Positions 22,358-35,344 of a stretch of 64,000 nucleotides of DNA are shown one piece after another. Source of the DNA: Bactericera cockerelli (Eukaryota > Arthropoda > Insecta > Hemiptera > Triozidae); contig CM044955.1 in NCBI GenBank assembly GCA_024516035.1, positions 40,402,006 to 40,466,005 of the forward strand, read 5' to 3'. Numbering within the stretch: position 1 is the first letter of the stretch; each line of letters begins with the position of its first letter. Under the pieces are notes generated by a model, which saw nothing but the letters and a program-made list of their open reading frames with translations, did no database searches and was not told where the DNA came from. The translations under genes and the position numbers were made by a program.

Positions 22358-23275
22358 CGAGGTTTGGCTATTAAGTTCGTAGACGCGAGCCGCTACGCAA
22401 AAGCTGTCCATGCTAAGAAGATATGATGAACATGTTTAGAAAGCTTCAAGTCTTGTGTTTTGATTGATAGCTGTCACATGCCTCTACTGTAATTAGTTCT
22501 GTTGTAATAGCCCGACGCGCAAGACACCTTTTTTAATTTTGCCGGAATTCTGATTGATACAAACGTTGAGCAACGAGTGATTATTGAATTTTACGTAAAA
22601 CTTGCTGGTAAAACTTTTTCTTTGTTAAAGACAGTGTACCAGGAGTCATGTTTGAAAAGATCAACGCTTTATAAGTGGTTTAAACGGTTTCAAGGTGGTC
22701 AGGTAGATGTTGAGGACGATCCACGTCCTGGTCGCCCCCAAACCTCAAAAACTGACGAAAACATTGAAAAAATTGGTGTTATGATTCGTTCTTACCGTAA
22801 ATTAACTCTAGGACTAATGGCTGATACACTTAAAATTAATAAAGAATGTGTGAGACAAATTTTGAACGAAAATTTCAACATGACAAAAGTTTGCGCAAAA
22901 ATGGTGCCATGCGCCAGTCCACAGTGCCTTCTCCGTGAAGACGTTCCTGGACAAGTACAACATCCCAGTGTTGGAACACCCTCCTTACTCACCCGACCTG
23001 GCCCCGTGCGACTTTCACTTATTCCCAAAAATCAAATCTACCCTGAAAGGTACCAGATTTGACAGCGTAAATGACGTTAAGAAAAAACCGGCAAAAGTCT
23101 TGAAAGGCCTCACACAAAATGACCTCCACCACTGTTTCGATCAATGAAAAATTTGCTTAGAACGTTGTAGGGATAGAGGAGGGAAGTACATTGAAGGGGA
23201 TAACTACTAAAGTTGGGTAAGTTAAACACACATCGTTTTATGGAAAGAGTCTACGAATTTAATAGCCAAACCTCG
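22358..23275 (+). mobile_element. Mariner-family element with intact ends and internally deleted transposase
   Basis: The ends are inverted repeats of about 27 bp starting CGAGGTTTGGCTATTAA, with one mismatch between the two sides. Both are flanked by TA, the target duplication of Tc1/mariner elements. The length of 918 bp is short against about 1.3 kb for an autonomous copy. The deletion removed the middle of the transposase, so this copy could move only with enzyme supplied in trans. Confidence 0.9.
22556..23147 (+). pseudogene. Mariner transposase remnant (deleted and frameshifted)
   Basis: The N-terminal part matches a mariner DNA-binding domain. It has a helix-turn-helix with SCLKRSTLYKWFKRF, a linker DPRPGRPQTS and a second HTH ending in VRQILNENFNM. 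Just after VCAKMVP the reading breaks, and the other frame continues NAPVHSAF and then PPYSPDLAPCDFHLFP, the region around the last catalytic Asp. The join has lost the segment with the first catalytic Asp and the Asp before NAP, so the enzyme is dead. No ATG was found at the expected start: the open frame runs back to about 22556, where ATTGATACAAACG stands where a start codon would be expected. It ends at the TGA at 23145. Confidence 0.85.
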
Positions 23276-26200
23276 TACATTCAGGTTGGACCGAAATTCC
23301 AACACCGTCCGGTTAATTTTAAAACAGAGTTTAATTACATCATTATAGATAGAAATAGCAGATATTAAGAACATAAAAAATTCCATTATGAAACGAGCCC
23401 TGAACTATATTTTATAATTTAAGCGGCACTTTCTGGGTATTTCAACCAATAAAATTATCCAATTTGTATAACTTTTCAATTTCTTAAGATTAATATTTTA
23501 TATCTTCGTTAAACTCACCTTGTTAGTTAGGTATGATACACAAAACTTGCTGAAACTTTCTAGGATGCGTTTATCTTTAACAAGTAAAGTAAGTTACTCC
23601 GCTTTGTTTTACAACTTAACAACTTTTATAATGTTTTTCCACGACGCCTTTACTCGAGCTTACTGAAATTTCATAAAGGTAGTTAAAAAGTTTCATTCCT
23701 ATATTGCACAAGCTCATGATAAATGGCAATCATGTTGTCAAGAGGGGGCTTTCTAAGAAAAAGTCTTTCTTGTATCTGTCTTGAGTATTATCATGCTATA
23801 ATCGTACAGAGGTAGCTTCAGCTTTGTGATTTAAAAAAAACCGAGGGGTTATTGCATATGATGAAACTAACTTTTTTTTCTCAAGGTGATTTTGGATGTG
23901 GTCTTTTATTACGGCACTACACCAATTTTTTTGTTTGTTTGAAAAAGTCATTACTCCTTTACAAAATCCATTACTTTTCTTTCTATAGGATAAGGAAAGT
24001 AAAAGTGTAAACTTGTGTATGTTAAATTTAAAGAGATATTACATAGAGTGAACAAAACTACGAAATAAATATTTTTCGGACCCCATTATAAGTTCTTTAT
24101 TAAACTTGTTGGATCAAGTTTTATTTACAAATGACATAGAATATATACATACATAGATATTCAAATTAAGAAAACAAAACTTGATCAAGGGCGTTGCTAA
24201 TGCCAACGGCATTCTCTTCCGATTTTCATTCAGTTCTTCTTACTAAATCGTCCCTGCTTTCTCGTCTTGTTATTAACTTCATTTACTCAGGGTTATAAGT
24301 TACAGAAAAATAGCTTTATTGAAGAAATCTACAGATTTTACACACCTATCAAACATTTGGACAAAATAACAATAAGAATCATTGATTCTCCTCAGTTATA
24401 AAATTATTTCTGTAGGAAAAAGAAAGATTCGCTATACCTACAGGAAAGTTTTATTAATAACAGCATTTTTTTAATTGCTTTGCCCACCTATTTTTTATAT
24501 TTTTCCAACCCAATGTACCACGCTGGCTGAAGAGTACAAAGCCTGAGTGTTAAAGAACGGTAATCTTTTAATAACTAATTTGAAAGATGAGAAAAAGATC
24601 AAAGAATATTCCATACAATTTAATTTATACATACTCGCAATTATTACAAAAAAATCTGAAACTCCTTACGGAAGGAAATAAAAGAAAGTAGAAAAAATAC
24701 TTTTCCATATCAGCAGGAGAACAAAAAGGCTGTTGGGTACCTATTGTTTTCCTATTATTACCTCCTCTTCTTCCTCCTTCTATGTCTTCTTCCCTCGTTC
24801 TATCTCTTCTTTCCTCCTTCTATCTCTTTTTCATTATTTTCCTCGTTCTCTTATCCCCTCTTCATCTTTCCTCATCACCTCTAAAATTCAACTCCAAACA
24901 CACTTACTAGTATTAATCCTATTCTAAGACAAGCTGTTGTCTCACAAAAGGTCTGGAAAAGGAGAGAAGAAAAAAAGAAGTTGAAAACACCTCTTCCCTC
25001 GTCTGGATATATATTTTCTTTTTTGACACCAGTGGCGTAGTTGTTGCTAATTTGACTGAACGCCTATGTATAGAAAAAGCATCCCAGCCCAGGCGTAGAT
25101 TGTGCTCACGACTATTGATTGGTAAGTAATATCAAGAATCACAAGATTTTTTAAGTGATTTTTGAAGTCATCTTTTTTCATGAAAATCTATAGAACAAAA
25201 AATAAATACCTGCTTGTTTTAAAATCGAGTAATTTTTTTGGTGATTTTAATTATTTTCTTTTTTTGGGTTTTAATGTCGATTATATTTTAAATTCAACAA
25301 GTTTAACATTCAATATAATTATAACAATTTATTATTACATATTTTAAATTGCATTATATAGACCAGTCAATCTTTTAATCTTGTGGCTATGAATTAGTCC
25401 AGATCACCATGAATCCTCCTAGTCTTTAATAATATATAATTTGATCGATTATATTTCTATATATTATTTATCTAAAGAGGGACATTAAGATTAGAATTCG
25501 ACTCTTCTTAATATTGCAAGTTGAAACTGGACTTCTATCAACTTTAGACCTCTCTAGGATTCACGAATTGTAGAGTTGTTTATATAAGTTAATAAATTAA
25601 AAACACACACAAAAAGAGCTGAGAAACGCCAAAGCGGCTCAAAAAACTGGAAAGCAAATTTTCGGATTCAAATGAACATACCAACTACAAAATTTCATCA
25701 TAATTCAAGCATGAAGCATCAGTTAAATATTAGTCACAACACAAACAAACAGACAGACAGAAAGACAAACCATCTTCAAACTCATCTTCTTGAATCTAAG
25801 ATGATCAGGTGCCGTTAAATAGTTTTGGCTTTAGGAGCATATTTGAAAAAAAGAAAGAAATCGGAGCAAAAAAATATTATTTTTTACTAAAACAAACACA
25901 ATACTTCCGATTTTTAATATTAGAATTTTTTCGGAAGTAATATGAAAAAATTCCAACACCAGCACTGGACAAAATGGTTTTAGTATGCATCTCACGAATG
26001 TTTTTGTTTTGAGCTTTTCCCCGACGCGTTTTCATAAAGCTGCTCTAGCTGCCTTATAATAATGGCATAATCGGTTTAGCATTTTATTAATTTAGTTCTT
26101 TTTAATACCATTCTGGTTTTTATGTGATGAAGTGGGGGCGAGAACGTGGCACACACTCCATATTATATTAAATTTGAACATCTGACAGAAGTGATAGTAT

Positions 26201-26546
26201 GGGCGTTGCAAGTTTTATGTTTCTGTTATTTCTTCTGTTTATCGCGAGTATACTCGTATGGTTACTTGAGAGGTATATTATTATATATCTTATTATTATA
26301 AAGCAAGATGCGGTGTCCAATTACTCAGTTTTTTCCATTTTAAAATATTAATATAGAAAGTTAGGTACATTATAACGGGTGTCTAGTCTATGCTTGATAT
26401 GTTCATCCCAGCTCATTAAGTATAATATTAACAGTATATTTTTTGCTCAAATTCTAATCATCTTTCTCTGTTTGGTATCGTGGAGAAGGATTCTACCGCC
26501 TGCTGGTTACTGGATACCCTTACATCAGTGTCTCTCTCTGAGTTGT
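23276..26546. other. Intergenic stretch, no gene recognised
   Basis: Holds a palindromic AGGATAAGGAAAGTAA terminus near 23985, T/C-rich tracts (24750-24870) and an ACTTCCGA-type element end at 25858-25942. Otherwise AT-rich and apparently unique. Confidence 0.5.
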
Positions 26547-26554
26547 CTAACTGC

Positions 26555-27170
26555 TCCCAAAATCTCTGAGTGCTTTAACTGCTCCCAAACATTCTGAATG
26601 CTCTAACTGCTCCCAAACTCTCTGAGTACTCTCACTGCTCCCAAACATTCTGAATGCTCTAACTGCTCCCAAACATTCTGAATGCTCTAACTGCTCCCAA
26701 ACTCTCTGAGTACTCTCACTGCTCCCAAACATTCTGAATGCTCTAACTGCTCCCAAACATTCTGAATGCTCTAACTGCTCCCAAACTCTCTGAGTACTTT
26801 CACTGCTCCCAAACATTCTGAATGCTCTAACTTCTCCCAAACTCTCTGAGTACTCTCACTGCTCCCAAACATTCTGAATGCTCTAACTGCTCCCAAACTA
26901 TCTGAGTACTCTCACTGCTTCCAAACTCTCTGGGTGCTCTAACTGCTCTCAAACACTCTGAGTACTCTAACGGCACTGAGACTCTTTGAGTGCTCTAACT
27001 GCACTGAGACTCTTTGAGTACTCTAACTGCACTGAGACTCTTTGAGTGCTCTAACTGCACTGAGACTATTGGAGTGCTCTAACTGCACTGAGACTCTTTG
27101 AGTACTCTAACTGCACTGAGACTCTTTGAGTACTCTAACTACTCTGAAACTCTTTAAGTAATCTGAGTGC
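26555..27170 (+). repeat. 28-bp minisatellite with 84-bp higher-order repeat
   Basis: Unit CTGCTCCCAAACATTCTGAA plus TGCTCTAA, about 22 copies. From about 26600 to 26890 variants alternate in blocks of three, so an 84-bp period appears. After about 26960 the unit shifts to an AACTGCACTGAGACTCTTTG type. The minus-strand frame with a 28-residue repeat is a by-product, since 84 is divisible by 3. Confidence 0.9.
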
Positions 27171-27504
27171 TCTGGACTTATCTGGCAAATATATATTGTT
27201 TTCTCAATCTGTGTCAAAAATATTGGTATATCTATGAATGTTTTTATATTGGCTTTTCTGTTAATATTTGTATGTACATGGATATTATGACAGATATATT
27301 TATACTAGTAAAATTCAGAGCTATCTGACTTTTCAATCAGTTTTGAAGATTACCCCAAAAGCTTACATTTTTAGAAGTGAAGTAATCGTTGTTTTCTGCG
27401 CTTAATAATCTCCATTTCCTTCCTGAAATGGTTCCAAGTAATAGTAAATAATGAGTAATATTATGAAGCTGGAAAAATGAGAAAGCACGAAGAGATGAAC
27501 ATTA

Positions 27505-28182
27505 AGCTGGCTACACACTATCGGATTTTTCCGAAGCGTATCGATTTATTTAATTATTTTTTTCACGATATTTATTTCAACAATTATTTTCTAAAATATT
27601 ACAAAATCGATATTTGTGCCTTGTTGGACACTTAGGACACTTAGGTATTAGGTACATAAGTTTCGTTTTCAGTCGGTTTTTTGCTGTTGTAGTCCTTTAC
27701 AATTCATTTGCCTTGTTCGACACTTAGGGCTGAATTGTGAAGGACTATATTAACAAAAAACCAACTGTAAAACGAAACTTATATAACTAATAGGTAATAG
27801 AAAGTTAAAAGCCAGAGCGTGCCTGAAGTGTAATATAGATCGCTGTGATTAGTTGAAACTCCGACGTTCTGGCTGAACTCCGATGTTTTGACTTCAATTT
27901 TATAATACTTTTCGGATAAATACTTAAAAACCATACTTTCCTTATGATAGGATAAAGAAAGTAAAAAAAGAATTCTCCATACGAAATATTACCACTTTTA
28001 TCATTCAGATTTATCCGACAGTGTGTAGCCAGCTTTATACTTCAATTTTATAATACTTTTCGGATAAATACTTAAAAACCATACTTTCCTTATGATAGGA
28101 TAAAGAAAGTAAAAAAAGAATTCTCCATACGAAATATTACCGCTTTTATCATTCAGATTTATCCGACAGTGTGTAGCCAGCT
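27505..28182. mobile_element. MITE with AGCTGGCTACACAC termini and TTA duplication (Harbinger-like)
   Basis: Left end AGCTGGCTACACACTATCGG at 27505, right end complement at 28182, with TTA on both sides (27502-27504 and 28183-28185). A 148-bp segment near the right end is tandemly duplicated (27891-28038 and 28039-28186), so an inner copy of the right end also exists at 28034. The interior also folds back (27640-27790). Confidence 0.8.
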
Positions 28183-28185
28183 TTA

Positions 28186-29563
28186 TACTTATAGTCGAAA
28201 AATATACTAATCGTCTTTTTGAAAAGAAATATACTTTAATGTTGGGTACAGGGTGTTAGTTTATATTATTTCTTGGAAGAAAGAAGTAATAGTTCAGCTT
28301 GACAGTTCAATTTTCCCATTAAGAAATATATTTTAAACAACTTGAATACTATTTCGAAACTTTTATCATAATAAAAGTATCTAAATCTGAAATTAATCTT
28401 CATTTAAAGAAAACGCTGCTGTTTCGCTGTGTTTGTCAGCTCCCCAGACTTGGTCACGAGGCTGATCGTCAATATTAGGATCTAGTGGTTAATTTTGTGG
28501 ATAATTTTGTTTTAACGACTCTAACAACAAGGGTCATTTATGTTTCTAAAATCAAGGGGAGTTCACCGTTTATTTTGATTTCTGGAATGACCTGCAATTT
28601 TAGAGATACATAATTATTATAAAAAAAAGAATAAAAAAGTACAGAAATACCCAAAAAATCATAAGTGCGATTCGTATATTATGGTCAGTACCTACTATGC
28701 AATTAAATACATGATATTTAGATAGTATAATAGATTGTTAACACCAAAATTACACTCAATCTATTCGGTAATAGTCTCACAAAGTCAACGATACACAAAA
28801 GCTAAGCTATTAACCTTATCCAGACTAACTGCCTTCAATCATTCAATTTGTTTGAAAGCTTTCAAACTGTTGATACAGGTAATGGGCAATCTGTCTAACT
28901 TGAACAGTTCAAACATAGAAACATCCATACTTAATGGAAGCAAAGAATAAACAACTGTTACAATTTCCACTCCTAGCGATATCATTATAGCAATAAGACT
29001 ATCTGCCGAACACAAAGAAATAATTGCTGGTTTATTTTTCTTATCACCCTATACCTACCCTGAACCTGTAAATACAAGTGAGTTAGATAAATTAACCATT
29101 AATGTAGATGTTACACATGCGAGAAGAGCGACTGAACAGCCCGGAGTTGAAAGCAAACACACTTTTGACTTGTGCAAATATTATCTTGTGGAAATCTTTA
29201 CACTGATTCAATAGGTTAGAAAGCTTTTAGTACTCGCTTTCAAAAGCTCTCAATTTAAGATCTACAGGATCACCCGAACCCATGATACTATAGATGAGAA
29301 TTTATGTATTTTATACTTCCAGGGGTCGAACAAGGATTTATTTTTAATAGAGGAGGCTCAAAATAACAAGCTCGATCTTACATATCATGCCGGAGCCTAG
29401 TACAATCTTAGTACTCCTAATTAAAGTCCTATAATATTAGAAAGACTTGAAAATCTGGTGGAGAATGCCTAAGATATTATCACCATCCTTGGTCAAAATT
29501 TATTTTATTTTACTTATATGTACATACCTGGATGTACATTTCTACATAGTGCATACCTATACA
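28186..29563. other. Intergenic stretch, no gene recognised
   Basis: Several short open frames (for example 28735-28950) without a domain. Possibly a decayed coding segment near 28740-29450, where base composition is more even, but nothing could be identified. Confidence 0.4.
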
Positions 29564-30719
29564 GGACTTCAATAAGTCTCAGCCAGGCATGGTTTTCTGG
29601 GAAACTACTCAAATTAACAAACAAAAACAAGCCATATGCCTACCTTTATTTTTGGGGGTTTTTGTATATTGTTTTGTTGAGATAATAATTAGATTGCAAC
29701 AAATTTCAGTGAGCTACGGCTTACGGTTCAACAGATACAGGATGGAACGTATGAATATGGACTTTTTTGGCGTGTTCTAACGCAAAAATAGGTAAGATGA
29801 TATTTTTAAACTAAGAAATAGCTTAACTTATTATTTTATTCAACATATTTACAAGTGAAAATTTTACTCTTGTCTTTACCAGAGTAAATCCGTGCTTTTT
29901 GAGGCTAAATTATCCTAAAAGGTGTATTCGTGTATTTGTAGATTAATTCCGATTTTATAGTTCCCGTAGATTTCCTGATTTAATATAAAAATACTTGTAA
30001 AATGTGAATATATTTAGTTGAGCTATTTTTAAGGTTTACAATTGTACATTGCCAAAATTGCTCTTTAAGTCCAAGGGTCTATTTTTAACTTTTTATTTCC
30101 ACCCTGTAAATTTGTTGAAATCAATTTCTCTCAAAGAGAGGCCTTCAAAAACAGTATGCTACACGATATACCTACCATTCATTCCATTTAATAATTTAAA
30201 ATAGGTTTGTGCCCAGCCTGAATGTGCCATTTTTTTGTACAAAAACTTGAACCCAAAATATCATAGAATAAGGGTTTTTGCGCTTTTTGACATCTTGAGT
30301 TTATAGTTTCCAAAAACCCTGGGCCTATGTGAGATTTTACGGAAACCCGTAACCAAAATTTAGGAGCTGACAGAAATCGTTTACTGAAGCCGAAAATATT
30401 CTACCTATATGAAATTTGTCAGGAATGCTTCATTTCCAAAATGGCGGACATTTTGTGATTTTCCGACCCTTAGGTAATCAATTCGCTTTTTTCCTGTTTA
30501 TTATAAGTAAAAATATTTGCATGGTTCTAAGATATTTTGGCTTAATATTATAAAAATGTGAGTCAATTGTATTTCTAGAGTGTTTTTTTTTACATACCGC
30601 ACGGAGGAGGAGCTTTCAATTTTTTCGTGAATTCCGACGAAATCAGTATGGAATATTTTCGATTGTAATCGAGAGTTTCTATCAGTCCTAGTATTTTGGT
30701 CACATAATTTAGAGTCACC
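29564..30719. mobile_element. Probable MITE of the CAGGGYRTCC type, diverged
   Basis: Starts TA|CAGGACTTCAATAAGTCTC and ends CACCCTG|TA. Interior parts CCAGGCATGGTTTTCTGGG, GTGCCCAGCCTGAATG and GGGTTTTTGCGCTTTTTGAC match the better preserved copy at 59224-60030. Confidence 0.55.
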
Positions 30720-30739
30720 CTGTATATTATTTATTGCAT

Positions 30740-32640
30740 TGAATTTATTACTTTAATAAACATATCATTCATTATTCTCGCTACTTCTCCTCCTATGTTT
30801 GTTTACTCAATACATCTCAACTGATGGTGTATCAATTTTTTCATTAATTGACCATACATATTACTTTACGTCTCTTAACAAGGAGGAATTTTTTTGGACG
30901 GGGCTTTTCATTGGAACTTTCAAACAAGCTTACTACAAACACTCTCAACGGGAATATTTCCGTTCCTCCTACAAGCTACGAGGCATTTTTAGTTAACCTC
31001 ACCCAGCCCTTGTTGGACCGGGAACAGGTTTTAAATCGACATCGTCACGAGGTTTTGAATTTGAATGTTCAACAATCCATTTAACAATCCCAATTTCATA
31101 ACTGAAGCAAGGAGCACGGCAGCGCTCCTTAATTGAATTTGTACAATTCATATTATAAATTAATTTAAAAATAAAATATAATACCTAATATTTAGTCATT
31201 TCCAGTACCATAGAACGAACAATGTTAGCTTGGGAAGGGAAAAATTCAGTCTACAAGTTGAAAGTTTATGGACCCCATCCAAAATCAATAAGGTTCTTCT
31301 TATCTATTGAAAGCTAAGCTTAAGCTATCATATAGCTGCGTAGCGGAGGGGAGGGTTGCATTTCAATTAGACAAAGTTTTCGTCCTCTTGCATTGCTATC
31401 AGGATTTATTAGCCCTCTGTACCTTTTCACATCCCCCGGCGAATTAATTTTGCACGAAACAAAAACGTAAATTTTCGCACTTTAGTAGCACCATTTTCCC
31501 CGTAGGAAAAGTTATTGTTGTTGGGCGACAGTCAAACGTTCAAAATTCAGGGCTGAGAATATGTTAGAACGTATGCTACGCTATATTGTCAATTTCATTT
31601 ATATGGTGAAAGCACGGTCAAACAGTTAGTAAGTCATGCATATGATTATTAAATTTTGCATTTAAGTCCTATGAAAGTTTGTAGGTATGGCCAAAAATGC
31701 AGATGAACCAACCCGTAGTTTCTTTCTCTTTCATTCCTTTCTTGTACTTTCTCCTTCATTCCTTACCTGCCTCTCTCACTCTTTCACTCAATCTCTCTCT
31801 CTCTGTCTCATTATGTACCTCTAAGCTACAAACATGTCTTGTGGCTTGGAATAATGAATTACCAGTTACAAAGAACACAAGGTACTTCATCTCACTTGTG
31901 TGTTCAAGTAATACTTTACTTATTCTAGATTATTTATGTGACTAAAAGCGCGAAGTAGCTTCAACGAGGTAAATATACATAGAGCCCAGTACAAACGGTT
32001 AACAAGTGGTGGAGGTACTTGTTTTTCCACTCTGCTCTGTTCATGGCTGAAATCCTTTATTTTTTCACATTTATTCCACATCAGACGGTTTGGAAAATGT
32101 ATTTCAATTTGCATAGTGGGGAAAAATGTTCAACCATTATTTGATTGTGAATAATTTTAATTTAGCAGTTAGTAGAAACCGTACACCCCCCTCTTGGGCT
32201 TTTGCGTGTTACTTTACCAATCTATACCTACACCATATAGTATGTAGGGAAAAATGTTATTAAAATACAAAAATCAGAATAAGGAATGAAACATATTGTA
32301 GATATGTATATTGTATATGTATACTAAATATAAAGAAAAAAATATTTAATGGAATAAACTAAATTGAATATACAACAACGAAAAGAAAAGGCAATCTCTT
32401 CCACCATACACTGTGAAATGCTGAGAATGGATGGGTATTATGAATACTAGTTATGATTTGATAAGAAAAAAGAGAATCACCAGGACAAACATGGTCTCAT
32501 TTTTAGTTTCAACCAAAAGTACAAGTGTCGCTTATCAATGGTTTTTTTTTTGCTGAATAACGTGGTATCAATGGTTTTTTTAAAATTGGATTTCAAACAA
32601 TCATGTTTAGCAAAATTATGATCTTATGAAATGTGCAAAT
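30740..32640. other. Intergenic stretch, no gene recognised
   Basis: Open frames at 30799-31084 and 31697-31945 have no recognisable domain. No clear element termini seen. Confidence 0.45.
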
Positions 32641-32661
32641 TGATTGAACATGTGTGGTAAA

Positions 32662-32704
32662 ACCATAACTATGAGATATAATAATAATAATAATAATAAT
32701 AATG
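32662..32704 (+). repeat. (AAT)n microsatellite
   Basis: About 14 ATA/AAT units next to the SINE family 3 copy, in the position of its 3' tail. Confidence 0.9.
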
Positions 32705-32749
32705 CTTTTTCTTTGTGTAATTATGTCACAATTTTAGTGGGTAGCGCAG

Positions 32750-32985
32750 AATCATAGGACTTTACCACTTTAATTTACAATATCTTGTATTATTTTTTGT
32801 CTAAGATTCTGCCACTGGTCGCTGCTTCACATTAAAGCAGCTACTCATTTTTCCTCACGAGGTATGAGTGGACCCCGAACATCCAAGTACAGAGCAGAAA
32901 AAATCCTCCCCCGCTGGGAATCGAACCCAGGTCACCCTGTGTGCAATGCCTAGCGCGCTAACTCGCTCTGCCACAGTGACTACTA
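32750..32985 (-). mobile_element. SINE family 3, tRNA-like head
   Basis: Minus-strand head CAGAGCGAGTTAGCGCGCTA and GGGTTCGATTCCCAGCGG. Body GGATGTTCGGGGTCCACTCA, TACCTCGTGAGGAAAAATGA and GTAGCTGC. The body matches 35150-35285 and 53291-53430. Confidence 0.75.
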
Positions 32986-33547
32986 ACTATAAGATATAAA
33001 ATTACATAACTTTCTATCCTGAATAGCATGGTAACATTACTTCTTTTAATAGACCCTTAAATTGCCAAGTTCTTTTAAATCACTCACATTTCTTTATTTC
33101 GAAAAACATGGTTATATGAAATCGAATGCAAAAACAATTGATAAATTATTAATAAGGAAAGGGTGTAGAAACTGAATGCACACCCTGTATAAAACTTATC
33201 GGAACGCAACGGGTAAATATTTAAAGATATGCATAATATTAAGAAGAGTAAAAGTATTGAACAGTAAAGAAGGGTTCTAATTTGCAAATCAAAAGTTGAT
33301 ACCAAAAACCAATTTCTGGTACACCCTTTATAATATCAATGTAACCGCAACTAAGAAAAACGAGTATTTGAGTATTTTGTTTTCTTTTTTATGCGTACTG
33401 AAGGAAAAGGGAGCAATTCCTTCACGACAGAGAAGGCTGTAATTTGTGAATCGAGCGCCTCCTCTATTTACCCAATACACTGCGCATTGCATACCCATGT
33501 AATAAATTTAAGGGCGCGCATGAAATTATTAATTGTATCCAATAAAT

Positions 33548-34935
33548 CGTCGCTTAAGAAGAGGTACCTCGTAAGTCCGATTTTTGGACTTTTCAGGAGA
33601 CAGTAAAAACTGATTATAAAGTTGTGGGTAGATTGGAAAAAAATAAAAAAATCAGTTTAACCATAAACATATACCTGTTTTATCGATTGAAATTACTATT
33701 TATTTGATAAAACTTGTATTTTTAGGAGATATCGGACATACGAGGTACCTCCCAACTGATTCTTGTAAAATTTTCAGAAAAATCTGATTATAAAAACTGA
33801 TTTTAAAGTTGTGGGTAGGTTCAAAAAAAGTAAAAAAAAATCAGTTTAACCATAAATATATACCTGTTTTATCGATTGAAATTACTATTTTTTTTGATAA
33901 AACTTGTATTTTTAGGAGATATCGGACTTACGAGGTACCTGCAATAGTTTACGAGGTCTCACCAGAAAATTTCAAAAGCATGTGTGCATTTTTTGTAGAG
34001 GTACCTCGTATCTGATTTATTTTATACAATACACATAATATAACTGATTGGAGATACGAGGTCTCACCAGAAATTTTCTTCAAAACAAAAATATCGATTT
34101 ACGAGGTAAAACTTTAATCGATTATTGTGACATTTTTTGTATTTGAATGGTCATAAGAAACCGATTTTAAAAAAATCGATATTTTTTTTCCGATTCCAAC
34201 GATACCAAATAAACTTCTGTTATATAAAATGGAGTTATTTCCTCGCATAAAAATAAAAACTGGACAAATTTATCGGTAACATTGTGTTTCTCAGAATCCC
34301 ACTTTGGGGCCCGCCCCTTTTAGTTCATATTTTTTAGCTTTTTTCTATCCATGCACATTGCACATCTATAATATTACGATATGTGTGTAAAGCTATAACC
34401 AAACTTTCACCTACAAATGGTCTGGTAGTTGTTATTGGGGCTGACAAGAAATTGTCCTATGATGAAAAAAAAAAACATGAATACTTTTTGGGTGATTTTA
34501 TGAAACTTTTCAAGTTTTCGCAAGAGGGTTGTTGTGACGTCACGGAGTAAAAAAACGCTTGCATACGAGTCTGCAACCATTTCGACATTTTCATCTTTAC
34601 TATTCAAGGTCCAAAACCCAACTGACCAAATTTCGTATTGTGCGCATGACACACACTTTCCCTCTTCTCTTAGGGTTGCAATATCGAAACGAAAATATCG
34701 ATATTAGGTATATCGATAATATCGAAACCATAATATCGATATCCGATATTAGAAGACTTCTCTCCCTTTACAATTCGATATTTCGTTACATAATATCGTT
34801 ACATAATATCGTTACATAATTTCGTTACATAATTTCGTCACATAATTTTGGTTATGTGCCAGAGCAACGACATGAAAATGTCAAAACGCAATATCGAAAA
34901 ATTCGGACTTACGAGGTACCTCTTCTTAAGCGACG
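33548..34935. mobile_element. Foldback/MITE-like element with GAGGTACCTC-containing termini
   Basis: Ends CGTCGCTTAAGAAGAGGTAC... at 33548 and its complement ending at 34935; the arms match over about 37 bp. AAAT flanks both sides. The interior has a ~185-bp tandem duplication (about 33610-33790 and 33795-33960), both units starting near TAAAGTTGTGGGTAG and ending GGAGATATCGGAC. Repeated TACGAGGTACCT and TATCGATA motifs run through it. No coding capacity. Confidence 0.75.
34780..34850 (+). repeat. Short tandem repeat CGTTACATAATAT
   Basis: About five 13-bp units inside the foldback element. Confidence 0.85.
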
Positions 34936-35149
34936 AAATATTTTTTTAAAAAAATTGTACATCCTTGTACACAAAAATAGAAATAGATTAAACCTAATCC
35001 TGTTTCATGATATGCCCCTTAATGTCAATATTTTTTAAAGTTGAGCCTTTTCCCATTGAAATCTTGCCGTCGATGGCTCAATAAATCACTGTGATGGACA
35101 TTATTTTCTTACAAATATTTTCTTAAGTATTGATTGATATATTCAGATG

Positions 35150-35285
35150 CCAATGGTGGCCTGCTTTCGATCCCTAGAATAAAGGAAGGATTTATTCTGC
35201 TCTGTTCTTGGATGTCCGGGATCCACTCATACCTCGTGAGGAAAAATGAGTAGCTGCCTTTGTGTGATTTGCTGCTTTGGCAAAA
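35150..35285 (+). mobile_element. SINE family 3 fragment
   Basis: TTGGATGTCCGGGATCCACT, CATACCTCGTGAGGAAAAAT and GAGTAGCTGC match the body of 32750-32985. The head is largely lost, with only TTTCGATCCC visible. Confidence 0.65.
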
Positions 35286-35344
35286 GTACTATCCTTGAAA
35301 ATATTAAAGGATATTAAAATTACGGAATGCAAATATTAGACTGA

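Noticed and set aside
26547..26840. 97-codon minus-strand frame with a perfect 28-residue repeat
   Set aside because: The repeat comes from the 28-bp minisatellite; no start context, domain or composition typical of protein.
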